Assembly (NCBI RefSeq): GCF_031143425.1
Contig: NC_090448.1
Span: forward strand, 536,132,313 to 536,196,312
Reading direction: 5' to 3'
Origin: Pleurodeles waltl
Taxonomy: Eukaryota > Chordata > Amphibia > Caudata > Salamandridae
Length of the DNA: 64,000 bases
Part shown: one piece after another, positions 33,878 to 46,320 of the stretch
Layout: each line of letters starts with the position of its first letter
How positions within the stretch are numbered: position 1 is the stretch's first letter
The notes under the pieces: generated by a model
Database searches by the model: none
Told to the model about the DNA's origin: nothing
Seen by the model: the letters and a program-made list of their open reading frames with translations, nothing else
Program-made: the position numbers and the translations under genes

Positions 33878-34271
33878 CAGGGCCACTGGAATTATGCGAT
33901 ATGCTTTTTCTGTATAATTAGGAAGTTGCCTTTTTTGCCATATAGTCGATCAGCTGTGTCATGAGTAGCAGATTTTAACAAAAAATGTTTCTAGCTAAAA
34001 TGTATCAAAAGTTTCTAAAAACTTTGAAGCGTGTTGCCAATCAGTGGAAGGCCCTTCTGTAAGATTGACTCGTCACCTTTCTGGTGCTTATGGCTGTTTT
34101 TGAGTATAACTGGTACTAATGAGATGACACTTTAGCCCAGATAGTATTAACATGTGTAAAAATGATGAAATGACAAGATAATGCTATCACATTGCCTTTT
34201 CTTTCTGCATAATTTAGTCAACCCTAATGCAATATTTGGTCCCCCTGTGCCACATAATTCCCCTGGACCTG
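33878..34271. mobile_element. hAT-like MITE, copy 1, with perfect 8-bp duplication
   Basis: The left end CAGGGCCACTGGAATTATGC pairs with the right end, whose reverse complement reads CAGGTCCAGGGGAATTATGT. The 8-mer ATTATAAC immediately flanks both sides (33870-33877 and 34272-34279). An 8-bp duplication and CAGG-type ends are hallmarks of hAT elements. The 394-bp element is noncoding. A second copy lies at 56740-57162. Confidence 0.8.
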
Positions 34272-35312
34272 ATTATAACCCCTCATAATGCTTATCTTGA
34301 GTTTTGGAGCAGCTACAAGATATTAGTAATTTAAAATCCAACTAAATGGTCAAGTTGGATTTATTCCACTATTTTTAAAATAGTGAAAATGACTCTTTTA
34401 AAAAGTTGTCATTTTCCTGTCTAAGCCAGTTGTGTCTTTCTGTCAGTGTCACCTGCCTGTTGAATGGCTCCACTGTGGTGAGATGTGGATTGTTTCCAGA
34501 CAGTGGACAAAGAGGTTGGATGTGATAGGTGTTTTTCTCCCTTGAGCATGATGGCATGTGGGACTCTGCCCAGCCCCTACCCGAGCTTCAGAGGATGCCT
34601 ACCCTTTCACTGCTTTCCTTTTGTCTTACTAGCCAGCTTGGCTCCAAGCTCAGTAGGAGGGTAAGATCCCCCAGAACAGGTTTTACGAGACCCTGAGGGA
34701 GGGTTTGCCCATTTTCACAGCCACAAGTCTGGGATGGCACAGGAAGCCCTGACTAGGGGAAGAAGGAATCTGCCATGTTTTGGGGGAAAAGGGGTCCTGT
34801 GGCATAGCTAAAGCATTCTGAGTAAATACAAGTGGAAGTCTTTTATGATAATGGCAAACCTGCGGAAACATAGCCATATATAGGCATACTAGATAATGAG
34901 GCGACATACAAATACTAACGGAGATAGTTAAGATTACAGCTACTCTTTGTTTATGCACAGTAACACAGATAAAGCGTATATCCAAAAATTAAAATCAGGT
35001 CTTGTGGTGCCACCTAGTGGTATAACTTGAGAAGTAAGGCTATATGTAATGAATGGAGATTTCTTAAAAATATGTTAAAGGAGAACAGTGCACTCTGTAG
35101 ATCAATGATAATCAAAGTGTGGCCCAGGCCATCCTCACCTTTACATGCTGCCTCCTGGTCAAAAGCAGCATTGGAGTGTTCATTACTCATCTCAGTTCTC
35201 ACAGTTAAAAAAAAAGTTTAAATAAAGGGGCATCCATTTATTTAAAGTTTAATTGCAGTTAAACTAGGGAAGTATCTGGGGTACCCGTTTAACTTCTTGG
35301 AGCAAAACAGAA
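34272..35312. other. Unassigned intergenic stretch
   Basis: No gene seen. GTGGTGCCACCTAGTGG at about 35005-35021 is a short palindromic phrase. Confidence 0.4.
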
Positions 35313-35780
35313 AAAAATATGATAAAGCCTCTTAAAATTCATAAAGTATATTTTATTAACACGTGGAACCACCTTCGTAAATCAGATTATGTTGGTGCAT
35401 TGAGAAACAAGTATTTTTTTTTTATAAACGTGATAGGTTTCAAACTCAAATTTAGACACATTCATGCTTCCTCCCACTCTAACAGCAATGCCAATAGTGA
35501 CCTAAGAGACAAATTATTTTGTTATGTGCTCCCGTTGGGTGGCCAGGGTTGCTCTTATACATGAATAACACTATAGTTTATTAAATCAAGAACAGGAGAA
35601 GGTTTTCAACAGTGCACATTCAGAAGTCATGTCTTTTTTGACCGTCTTATATGTGATAATGAACAAAAAGGAGGGGAGTGAAACAAAACAATTGCCCAGG
35701 ATCACACAGTATGGTCAACTGGGGAAGCCAGGATTGATCCTAGATTTTCTCAGTTCACATTGTATAATTCAAAGCAGCCA
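35313..35780 (-). repeat. Dispersed repeat R, copy 2, with a MIR-like SINE head
   Basis: Its left part matches 26813-26920. At the right end the minus strand reads GGATCAATCCTGGCTTCCCC ... TACTGTGTGATCCTGGGCAA, which corresponds to the B box and following CORE-type segment of MIR-like SINEs. Same orientation and same order as copy 1. Confidence 0.6.
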
Positions 35781-37500
35781 CTAGATGCACATTCTTTGCT
35801 TCCACTACACCCACCTTGCACGCCCTCCTGCCACCGCCCTGCTGGCATCAGTGCAGCCCTTAGTCACACCACAGACCAAATTTTTTGGCCCCTGGGAAAA
35901 TGTTTAGAGTACCCACGCCGTAGAGGCACAACGGACTATGGTATGTTAATGAGATTTGGATAGGTCAGTGTTGCCTATAGTATAACCTTGCAGCGCTTAG
36001 CGCACATTGCGCACTGTATTAGCTTCTCTAAAAAAACAACTATTTATTAACCATGGCTCTAAGAAAAACGGTTAATTTTCCTCAGTGTTTCTTCGCATCC
36101 TTATTTGAGAATTGGTAAATATAAGATCATATGCAAGACAAGAAAAACAAATATGAGCTCATCAGTTATGCAGGACAAGATTACTATAATGAATAGATAA
36201 TATGTAGAATGTAAACAAATATAGACACGCTTACCATGTAATAATAATAATAATAATAAACTTGATAAAAATTATATGAGAATGACATTTTAATTGCCTA
36301 AGGAAAACCAAAACACGAAAGGAATGGAATTTTTTTGCGTGTGTAAACCACGATTCCCTGTATATTAGAAAGGCCAGTGGGTGTCTAAAGAACTGGCAAT
36401 TTGTAACACCGCCATTGGAACTAAAACTACAATTCTTTCAGTATTAAACATTCATTTCCCCTTATTTCTCCTACACTCTGCAGGCCGCGGTGGTGTCTAG
36501 GACAATGGTGGGAGATTGGACAGCCTGACACCAAAATGACCGCCCAAAGTCCTGCAAGATCATTACTTTTGTTGGTGATTTCAAATATTTCCGGGCGGCA
36601 AATTTGAGGTCAATCTGTCTCGATCTGCAATAGGGTAATGCATTTATGTTAAAGTCAGACGTGCGCCTGAGTCCTGTCAAAAAGAAAATATCTGCAGCAG
36701 TGAAATAAAAACAAAAATGCTTTCTCTCTGTATCCGATGCATGTATGAGATAAAGCATTGGAAGTGACAAAAGTACCAATTCTAAGAATGCTTTGTAGAA
36801 TTAAACACTCCCACATGTGTTGCTAATGAAACACTTCCTGTGATGTGGAATGATTCAGCCAGCAAACAACTGCTAGCATAACCAGCAAATTAGCATTGTT
36901 GCAAAGGGCCCCATGGAAGCATAAACAATGAGCCCCTCCATGCTTAGTGGAAGGTGTGCAAGCCCAATCCGCCAGTTTTTCCCTCAATAAATTATACCTG
37001 TTATGCATATGAAAGCACAGTCATCCTAAGAAATCGACTGAAAAGCAACAAGCAGACACTTCAAAAATGTCCAAAATATTCATGATTTGCAGAGTATACC
37101 CAATAATTCCCATTCCATCGTGCACTAGAACGATTAAAAAAAATAGGGACAAACAGTTCATTTGATCGCATACTTACCCTGTAAAAATGTGTGAAACAAT
37201 AGGTTTTACACGCTGTTCAACCTGGCCATTTGCAAGTAGGTTTTGGGCTAATGTAGAATGCAGGTCTATCCCTCGTTTTAGATTTTTAAAGCTGTACAAA
37301 TATAGAGAGTCAAAAATAAGAAACAAGGAAACCTGTGTATTTCTGAAATGGGCAAAAGATATGGAGTTTAGAAGCAGTGGTTATTTGCACATCTCTGAAT
37401 TTGTGGGTACCCATACTAGCAAGTGAATTAGAGGGCATTTCTAAAAATGACTTCTTTTCTACACACTAACATTTGGAAGGCGCAAATGCAGAGAAAAACA
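35781..37500. other. Unassigned intergenic stretch with a short (ATA)n run
   Basis: A (ATA)6-7 microsatellite lies at 36240-36259. The G/C-richer piece at 36480-36680 (GCCGCGGTGGTGTCTAGGAC, ATTTCCGGGCGGCAAATTTG) stands out from AT-rich surroundings and may be an old transposon. No gene seen. Confidence 0.45.
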
Positions 37501-37504
37501 TTTG

Positions 37505-40500
37505 GCAATAACATTTTTTTTATTATTCTGGGTTCCTCTAAGCCTCCCAATAAAAATGGTACCTCACTTGTGTGAGTAGGCCTAGTGCTAAAACAGGAAG
37601 CGACCCAAAACGCAACATGGATACATCACCTTTTTCAACCCAAAATGGACCTTTTATTTGCAAAGTGCCTAGCTGTGAAGTTCGGGCCCTAGCTCAGCCT
37701 TCACCTTAGAAAACCTAGGAAGCCTGTACATTTTTTAAAACTAGACCCCCAGGGGAATCCAAGATGGGGTGACTTGTGTGGCTCTCACCAGGTTCTGTTA
37801 CCCAGAATCCCTAGCAAACCAAAAATGTGTCTAAAAAACACATTTAACTCCCATTTCTGTGATGGAAAGTTCTGGAATCTGAAGGAGCCACAAGCTTCCT
37901 TCCACCCACCATTCTTCCAAGTCTCCCAATGAAAATAGTATCTCACTTGTGTAGGTAGGCGTAGTGCCCGCAACAGGAATTGGCCCAAAACGCAAAGTGG
38001 ACACATCACATTTTTCCACTGAAAACTGACCCTTAATTTGCAATGTGCCTAGATGTGGGTTTTGGTCCCTGTCTCAGCTGGCACCTTGGGAAACTTACAA
38101 ACCTGTACATTTTTGCAAACCAGACATCCAGGGGAATCCAGGATTGGGTGACTTTTGTGGCTCTGTTATCCAGAATCCCTTGCAAACCTCAAAATTGTCT
38201 AAAAAAACCTTTTACTAAAATTACTGTGATAAAACGTTCTGGAATCTGAAGGGAGCCACAAACTTCCTTCAACCCAGCATTCCTCCAAGTCTCCCAATAA
38301 AAATTCTATATCACTTATGTGGGTAGGCCTTGTGCCTGCAACAGGAAGTGTCCCAAAACACAACATTTATACATCGCATTTTCAACCCAAAACTCACCCT
38401 TTATTTGCAATGTGGCCTAGCTGTGGAGTTTGGTCCTTAGCTTAGCTGTCACCTAGGAAAACCTAGCATTTTTTGTACATTTTTTAAAACTAGGCACCCA
38501 GGGGAATCCTGGATGGGGTGACTTACATGGCTGTCACCATGTTCTGTTGCCTAGAATCCCTTGCAAACCTCAAAATGTGTCTAAAAAATACATTTCTGTG
38601 ACGGAAAGTTCTGGAATCTGAGGGAACCACAAACTTCATTCGGCCCAGCATTCCCTAAGTCTCCCGATAAAAATGGTGCCTCACTTGTGTGGATAGGCCT
38701 AGTGGCCGCAACAGGAAACGCCCCAAAACTCAACTTGGGCACGTCAAATTTTCCACTGAAAACTGACCCTTTTTTGCAATGTGCATAACTATGGATTTTG
38801 GGACCTAGCTCAGCCGGCACCTAGGGAAACCTAGCAAAACTGTACATTTTTAAAAACAAGACACCCACGGGTATTCAGGATGGGGTAACTTGTGTGGCTC
38901 TCACCAGGTTCTGTTACCTGAATCCCTTGCAAACCTCAAAATTGGTCTAAAAAACAATTTGTCTCACATTTCTGTGACAGAAAGTTCTGGAATCTGAGGA
39001 GAGCCACAAACTTCCTTCTGCCCAGCATTCCCCAAGTCTCCCAATAAAAATGGTGCCTCACTTGTGTGAGTAGGCCTAGTGTTGGCGACCAGGAAATTGC
39101 CCAAAACTCAAAGTGGGAACATCACATTTTTCCACTGAAAAGTGACCCTTTTTGCAATGTGCATAGCTGTGGATTTTGGGCCCTAGCTCAGCCAGCACCA
39201 AGGAAAACCCCAGCAAACAATGTACTTTTTTGAAAACTAGACACCCAGGGGAATCCAGAATGTGGTAACCTGTGTGCCTCTCATAAGCGTCTGTTACCCC
39301 AAATCCCTTGTAAACGTCAACATTTGTCTTAAAAACACATTTTCCTCACATTTCTGTGATGGAAAGTTCTGCAATCTGAGCAGAGCCACAAACTTCCTTC
39401 CACCCAGCATTCCACAGAGTCTCCCAATAAAAATAGTACCTCACTTATGTTGGTAGGCCTAGTGCCGGTGACAGGAAATGGCCCAAAACGCAACATGGGC
39501 ACATCACGTTTTTCCACCGAAAACGGATCCTTTTTTTTGCAATGTGCCTAGCTGTGAACTTAGGGAAACCTGGCAAACCTGTACATTTTTTTAAATTAGA
39601 CACCAAAGGGGAATCTAGGATGGGTGACTTGCATGGCTCCCACCAGATTCTGCTACCCAGAATCCCTTGCAAACCTCAACATTTGCCTAAAAAACACATT
39701 TTCCACACATTTCTGTGATGGAAAGTTCTCTAATCCAAGGATAGCAACAAAGTTCCTTCGGCCCAGCATTTCCCAAGTCTCCCGATAAAACTGGTACCTC
39801 ATTTGTGTGGGTAGGCCTAGTGTCCACGACAGGAAATGGTCCAAAATGCGACGTGGACGCATCACACTTTTCCTTTGAAAACAGACCCATTTTTTGCAAT
39901 GTGGCTAGCTGTGGAGTTTGGGACCTAGATCAGACGGCACCTAGGGAAACCAAGCTATCTGTGCATTTGTGAAAATGAGACACTGAGGGAAATGCATGTT
40001 TGGGTGACTCGTGTGGCTCTCACAAGCTTCTTTTATCCAGAATCCCTTGCAAACCTCAGAATTCGTCTACTAAAAAAATTTTCCTCAAATTTCTGCAATC
40101 AGAAGTAATAGAATCTGAGGGGAGCCACAAATTTCATTCCACCCAGCATTCCCCCCCAGTCTCCCAATAGAAATGAAACCTCACTTGTGTGGGTAGACAC
40201 AGCATGGGCACATCACATTTTTCCACTGAAAACGGACCCTTTTTTTTTTTAATGTGCCTAGCTGTGGATTTTGGGTCATAGCTCAGCCGGCACCTAGGTA
40301 AGCCTAGCAAACGTGTAAATTTTTAAAGCTAGACACCCAAGGGAATCCAGAATGGGGTGACTTGTGTGACAAACCAGGTTCTGTTACCCAGAATCTCTTG
40401 CAAACCTCAACATTTGTCTAAAACACATTTTCCTCCTCACTTTTCTGTGATGGAAAGTTCTGGAATCTAAGGGGAGCCACAAACTTCCTCCACCCAGCAT

Positions 40501-40900
40501 TCCTCCAAAATGGTACCTCACTTGTCTGGGTAGGCCTAGTGCCTGTGACAGGAAATGGCTCAAAACGTATTGTGGAGACATCAAAATTACCTATCACAAA
40601 ACAACTTGGTTTTGCAAGGGGGTAACCTGCGTTTTTCGTTTGGGCTCAGCGACCTTCTTGGAAAGCCTACCAAGCCGAGACATTTCTGAAAACTAAAAAC
40701 CCAGTTGAATCCAGGGGGGTGGGGCTTGTGTAGATCCTCCAATGTTTTCTTACCCAGAATCCCTGCAAATCTCAAATATAGCAAAAAAAAAATCAAATTT
40801 TCCTCACATTTCTCGGTGGGATCACCGCGCCGGCACAAATTTCCTACCACCCACGTTTCCCTTGGTCTCCCGATAAAATGGATTCCTCACTTCCATTGTG
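37505..40900. repeat. Tandem satellite: about ten units of roughly 370 bp
   Basis: The anchor ACCTCACTTGTGTGRGTAGG and its variants occur at 37561, 37940, 38308, 38678, 39055, 39438, 39796, 40178, 40515 and (partial) 40884, giving spacings of 379, 368, 370, 377, 383, 358, 382, 337 and 369 bp. Each unit carries, in order: CTCCCAATAAAAATGGT, the anchor, ACAGGAA(A)..CCCAAAACGCAAC, CATCACATTTTTCCACTGAA, GTGCCTAGCTGTGGA, CACCTAGGGAAACCTAGCAA, AGACACCCAGGGGAATCCAG, TCTGTTACCCAGAATCCCTT and TGATGGAAAGTTCTGGAATC. The edges are diverged. Several units keep open minus-strand frames of 60-80 codons with similar wording. Confidence 0.93.
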
Positions 40901-41391
40901 ACATTCATAAGAGTAAGAAATATTTCCCCTGGAGCGATGGATAAAGTAATAAAAATAATATATAAGTAATGCTGCAGGTGGAGATACAGACTGTCGGATA
41001 AACATGAAAAGGGTTTGGCAGACACAGTTGTAACAATTTACGTGTGTATTTAAAGTGGAAGTAAACTGTACAGCTTGTGATTGATGGGTGCCAAATTCAT
41101 TTCTTTTGTGTGTTAACCATTCATGAGTGACATATTTAACTGTGATTACAGTCTGCATATTGGGGCTGCATTTGACAACGAGTTAACGATGGCTGTATAA
41201 ATTACACATATTTATGCAATTTGTGCATACCATGTTCCAGTGATAGACAAGTGAAAATCTATTGATCTACTTCGGCCTGTTGGGTTTGTTAACATCATGG
41301 GTCACAAAAGTGTAAGGAATTCAAAGCGACTGCACGCATCGAAGACGTCCTTTGAAGTCAGTCTTAGAGCACTCAATAAAATATACTTTAG

Positions 41392-41605
41392 TATGATGCA
41401 ATTTATATGATATGCAGCAACAAGATAATTTTAAAGTGTTTTGTTTATATTCATGACGTTGGTATCAGGCAGAGAGTTTATCAAGTTTATTCTTTATTAT
41501 GATGCAATTAATGTGATATGCAGAAAAAACTGAATTTTAAAGTATTTTGTTTATGTTCATGATGTTGGTATCACACAAAGAGCTTACAAAATGGCACTTT
41601 TTAGG
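41392..41605. repeat. 106-bp tandem duplication
   Basis: TATGATGCAATTTATATGAT ... GTTTATATTCATGACGTTGG at 41392-41497 is repeated as TATGATGCAATTAATGTGAT ... GTTTATGTTCATGATGTTGG from 41498. About 85-90% identity by eye. Confidence 0.85.
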
Positions 41606-41904
41606 TTGACAAAGGCTCCTTGACAGCTGAAACGCATTACTGCCCGATGATACTTGTTGAAATAAATGGCTGATCTTTTCCAGCCTTCGAGTGTCATCTT
41701 TCTCTGTGAATGGGGGAAAGTTTGCATGCTATTTATTAGGCGCTCTAAGGTAACTATAACTCCCACCCTCGCCATGCACAGTTTTTTTCATCAATAATTT
41801 TACTGCAAATGTTACAGTGATATTATCAATGATATCACAGAAGATGTCATGAGTGATGTAGTATCTGGGGGTAATTAGCAGTTCATTGGGCGGTCCCGAG
41901 TTAA

Positions 41905-42165
41905 CTTGGGGCATGAGTTATAGTTATAGTTATAGTGAGTTATAGTTACTTGAAATAGTTACTTGAAATAACTCTAACTATAACAGCTGAATTTATATGG
42001 TTTTGTGCATGTAAAATCTGTACCCAACTATAACATCCCTGTAACCTTTGTTTTTTTAGTGAATTTCTAAGTTTTTAAAATTCTATTTCCTAACTATAAC
42101 GTTCCTGTAACCTTTGTTTTTTCAGTGGATTTCTGGGTTTAACTGTTTAACCTTAAGTATAATGC
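41905..42165. repeat. TTATAG-rich repeat and 67-bp tandem duplication
   Basis: GTTATAGTTATAGTTATAGT is followed by TAGTTACTTGAAATAGTTAC, then the inverted form AACTCTAACTATAAC, giving local dyad symmetry around 41975. Two copies of AACTATAAC(A/G)T(C/T)CCTGTAACC, each followed by TTTGTTTTTT, begin at 42025 and 42092. Confidence 0.75.
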
Positions 42166-42229
42166 CCATTGCAATGCATGGTGGGGTGGGTTAGTTGGAT
42201 GCAGGGGCTGGCTTGGCACTGTGCTACCA

Positions 42230-44040
42230 CCACCGAAGCTTGCTGCTCCTGCTCCAACCTCCTCCTTGCAATCCATTTCCAAGTCCATGCCCTTGCTTTC
42301 TCATTACAGCCCTGTGTGACCATTGTTCTGCCACTGCCTTTCCCACCTGCCCTGAAAAGTTAGCTTGCTGCCCCATCCATCTCCTCCCTACCCACTGTTG
42401 TCCGAGTCCATGCACCAGCCCACTCCCTCCTACCCTGCATGGTCCAATGTGCTGCCACTGCCCTCCATTTAGCTTGATGTCCCTCCTCACTCCTCCTATC
42501 CTATTTTGCCCAATTCTATGCCTCATCATTGCCCTCCTGCTCAGCCTCTGTGCTTAGCTTGCAGACCCTACTCTCCTTCCCCCTGCTCTCCGACGTCTGT
42601 GTGCTTTACCTCTGCTAACTCTTTTTTGCCCACTGTGTTCCAAAGACATGCCACTCCTATCTACTCTTAGTGTTCTGTTGAGTTGCCCCTGCTTCTTCCA
42701 CCTGCCCAGCATGGGCAGATGACTGCCACCTGTCCCTTCCACCTCCACGCTGCCTGTCCGAGTTCTATGCCCTATTACCTCCCTCCTGTCCTCCATGGTC
42801 TATTTTTCTGCCACTCCCTTCTGCCCTCAATGCTCATTTGTGCTGCAAATGCTCCTCCTGCCAACCCCGCGTGGTTTGTTGTGAAGGCCCTTCACCTGCC
42901 TCTCTTGTCTGTGTCCAGCCCCAACCCATCCCTTCTGACAACCATGGTCCTTTTTGCATGCCCCTGCCCATCCCTCTTGCACACCATGTCTGTTGTGCTG
43001 CCACTAACCCTTCCACTTGCCATGCATGGCCTTCTGTGCTGTCACAGCCCATTTCACCTGCCCACTGTGGTTAGCTTCCTGCCCCTGACCCCCTCCCACC
43101 TTCTCTCTGGTGTCTGTTTGTATGCCATAATAGTCTAAATGGTGCCCTCATTGATGTGTTGTGCTTCCAGTGCCCATCCTGCCTGCCCCTCCATGGTCAG
43201 CTTGCTGCTCCAGCCAGGCCCTCTTGCCCTCTGCCCTCTGTTTTCCATTTGCAGGCCCGTATCTCCTCCCTCTTGTATTGCCTGGTCCGTTGTTATGTCC
43301 CTGCCCCTTTCCTCCTGCCCTTCATGGTCGTTATGCTGCAACTTTCACTCCTGTCTGTCCGGTATGGTCAGCTTGCTGCTCTTTCCTCTTTTCCCTCTGC
43401 TCTCTGTTGTCCATATGCATGGCCCTGTCCCCTCCCGATTGCTTTCCATAGTCCCTTGTGCTGCACTGCTGTCCCGCTTGCCCTGGGTGATATATTGTGC
43501 TGCTGCAACCTCTGATGCCTGCACTGTAAGGTCAGTTTGGTCCCCCTGCCCATCTCCCTCCTGCCCATTGTTATCCAAGTCCATGTCCCTACCCGATTCC
43601 TCCTGCCCTCAGTGATCCAATGTACCATGCTTGTCAACATTTTGAACTTGGTAAGAGGGGGATTTAAAAAAAACGGAGGAAATAATTTTCCCCATGGACT
43701 TACATGGAAAAAGAGGAGATTTTAGTAAGGAGAGAGATAAAATAAAGTCCTTAATGGCTTAAAAAACCAGGAGTCTCCTGCCTGAAATGAGTCTTTTTGC
43801 ATGCATGGTTGAACTGCCACTGCCTCATCCATCTGACGTTAATAGTCTGTTATTTTGCCACAGCCTCTCTTGCCTGTCCTGCATGGTTGGTTTGTTGCCC
43901 CTGTCCTCTTACCCCTGCCCTCCATGGTCCATTGTGCTGCCACTGCCCCTCCCTCCTGCCCAGCGTGGTCAACTTGTTGGCTCTGAACCCTCCTCCCTGC
44001 CCTCACTTATCCAAGTCCATGCTCCTGACTTCTGGCTCCC
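42230..44040. repeat. Degenerate C/T-rich minisatellite, interrupted
   Basis: Irregular 35-70-bp units vary around CATGGTCCATTGTGCTGCCA followed by CTGCCCCTCCCTCCTGCCC. Examples stand at 42430, 42793, 42950, 43025, 43193, 43326, 43887, 43923 and 43966. A non-repeat, A/G-rich insert (43640-43790, GGAGGAAATAATTTTCCCCA) splits the array. Open frames up to 158 codons on both strands result from the composition and are not genes. Confidence 0.75.
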
Positions 44041-44044
44041 CACA

Positions 44045-45420
44045 GTATGGACTCCTTTGAGGATCACACTTATTCCCCTAACCTGGCATCAGAGGAGGAA
44101 TGATCCCCTCAACGTCACTTACCTGTAGGAGTGGACAGGCTCGTCTCACAGGAGATTGCCAAAGAATTGGCACCCCTGTAGGACACGATAGACAGACTTA
44201 TGAACCAGGTCTCGAACTCCCCGGGAATCCTGGGAGACACAGTGGTGTGCACCAGTGCCTTAAGTAACACTACCTCGTCGAGGCCCCTAAAATGTAATGT
44301 GGGACACCTGGAGGGTTTGACTGATTACGGTAAGCCTTCTGCAAGAGTGCGCACATGCTAAAGAATTTACCCTGCCGGGAGGATGCATTGCCCGGAAAAC
44401 CTGGCAACAAGGTTGCTCTAAAATTTAACTGTGACCTGGGGTCTCCCCAATAGGGGAGGGGGGGGTGGTGATACCACTGATGAAGGCTCACTAGAGGAGG
44501 GGTGCGACTCGGGCTGGCCTTGGCACCCGACTGTGACCTCCTCAGGCCATGGTGAAGGGGATCAAGAGGACACTGATATGTTCGACCCCGAAGACATCTA
44601 CCACCCTAGGTGGAGTGGGTCTCAGATTCTAAGGTGGTCGAGTATGTGATAAGTAAAATACGTCACCCCTTAAATGAGGAGATGAGACCCTGCTTACGCA
44701 CAGAGTGCCCTAGACCAGCCCTGGAGGGCAAAGTGGCAGCCACTCCCTCTCTAGACCCGAAACTTTGTACTTTCTTTTCCAAGTATATACGGGATGTTAA
44801 AAAAGAGATTGATAATTCCTGGTGAGCATGCCATTACAAGATCCTGGATGTTGTAGGACCCCCTAACCAAGATATTAGAGCTGGCAGAACTATCCAAGCA
44901 ATCGGGGTCCCCAATGCCTATTGGCATAGTCTCAGGCTGGGCACGATGGGCGGTCTGTCTGCTCGGAAACATCAATTGTGCCCTTTCTGCAGAGAGATTA
45001 TGATTTCTTCTGATAAGGATCAACCCCAACTCTCATCTTCCGAGGCAGGCCCAATAGTGCAAGGCAACCTTTTAGGGGAACCCTTCTTGAAGGAGCTTGG
45101 GAAGTTCGTGGTTGCCATTCAATAAGGCGCAGTCTTCCATTAAGAAGATTTTTCCTGGAAAGGTTTTCTGTGAGTCCAGAAGAGGCAGGGGTCGCTCCTC
45201 TGCCATGCCTTCCAATCTGGACCCTCCAGACGATAAGCCCACCGCAACAATGGCTGGAACAGTGGCAGTTAATGAATCTTCTTCCCCATTCGAGGAGGCA
45301 GTAGGGGCAGGTCCAACCGCGCTGCCAGAAGAGGAGCTAATGCCCCAGGAGGTTCCAATGGTAAGCAGTACCCAACCCCCACCCCAAGACTGGGATGGAG
45401 ACTGAGACCATTTGCCCACA
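44045..45420 (+). pseudogene. DIRS gag-like ORF1 (D3), decayed
   Basis: It begins ATGGACTCCTTTGAGGATCA (MDSFEDHTYSPNLASEEE). Scattered acidic segments follow (GDQEDTDMFDPEDIYHP near 44560-44610). A DIRS-style C-terminal part carries the GRGRSNRAARRGANAPGG-type Arg/Gly-rich stretch near 45300-45350. The bridge to RT reads RLRPFAHNWTQITSDPWVVE. Many stops interrupt it. It would encode the structural or RNA-binding protein of the element. Confidence 0.65.
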
Positions 45421-46320
45421 ATTGGACCCAGATCACCTCTGACCCTTGGGTGGTGGAGACGGTCAATGGTTTCCACATAGAATTTTATAGGATTCCAATT
45501 TCAAATGTGAAGCCAAACCCAATGAGTTTTTCTTTACAGGACTCAGAGTTGATTTATGCAGAGATCCAGGAACTTCTCTCCAAAGCAGCTATATCCTGGT
45601 CAAATCTACATCCGAGGGGTTTCCTGAGCAACCTTTTCCTGGTGGAAAAGAAAGACAAAGAATTCTGCCCGCTGATGGACCTCAGGGAGTTCAACGAGTG
45701 GCTAGTCTATTGCCACTTCAAGATGGAGCACATTCACCTCCTTCGAGACCTCCTCCTTCAGGGCAATTGGCTCGCCCGACTTAACCTCAAGGATGCCTAC
45801 CTGATGGTTCCTATTTTCCACCTCATCGACGTTTCCTCCAGATCCAATGGAAAGACCATATCTACGAGTTCCAGTGCCTACCGTTTGGCCTCGCCTCTGC
45901 TCTATGGTGCTTCACAAAGCTACTGAAACCTATTGTGGAGATGCTAAGAACACAAGGCATTAGACTGATCATATAACTCAACAATATTCTGCTTATCGAC
46001 CAATCACGCACACAGCTGGTGGTCCATCTGAACATGACTATTGCCTCATTGCAGGACCTCGGGTTTGTTATCAACGGGGAGAAGTCGGAATTGATCCCTT
46101 CCCAATCCATGATTTTCCTGGGGTTCCAAATAGGAACCACCTCAGCCACGTTGATGCTCCTGGAACGCAAGATTACCAAGATCAGAAAAGAACTTTCAAA
46201 AGTGACCAGGAAAGACAGGATTTCCCTCAGAGAACTAGTCAAGGATAGTTGGACTGCTGTCATCGTCGATCCAAGCTATCTTTCCGGGACAGTTGCATTA
46301 CAGGCCTTGCAATGACTAAA
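45421..46320 (+). pseudogene. DIRS reverse transcriptase (D3), catalytic site lost
   Basis: A 158-codon open piece (45450-45926) reads VNGFHIEFYRIP, GFLSNLFLVEKKD, LMDLREFNEW and ARLNLKDAYLMVPI, the RT fingers and motif A (first catalytic Asp, residue 115 of that frame). A frameshift near 45818 then leads into EFQCLPFGLASALWCFTKLL. At the catalytic YLDD box the sequence is stop-Leu-Asn-Asn (TAA at 45974-45976, AAC AAT at 45980-45985), so both Asp are replaced and the Tyr is a stop. LGFVINGEKSELIPSQSMIF and FLGFQIGT follow, the RT thumb region (46060-46140). Confidence 0.9.

Noticed and set aside
37505..40900. Possible CRISPR-like array because of regular spacing
   Set aside because: The whole 370-bp unit is repeated without unique spacers, so it is a tandem satellite, not repeat-spacer architecture.
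42195..43640. Pro/Cys/Leu-rich ORFs of 100-158 codons on both strands
   Set aside because: Degenerate C/T-rich minisatellite; frames drift with indels between units and no domain is recognisable.
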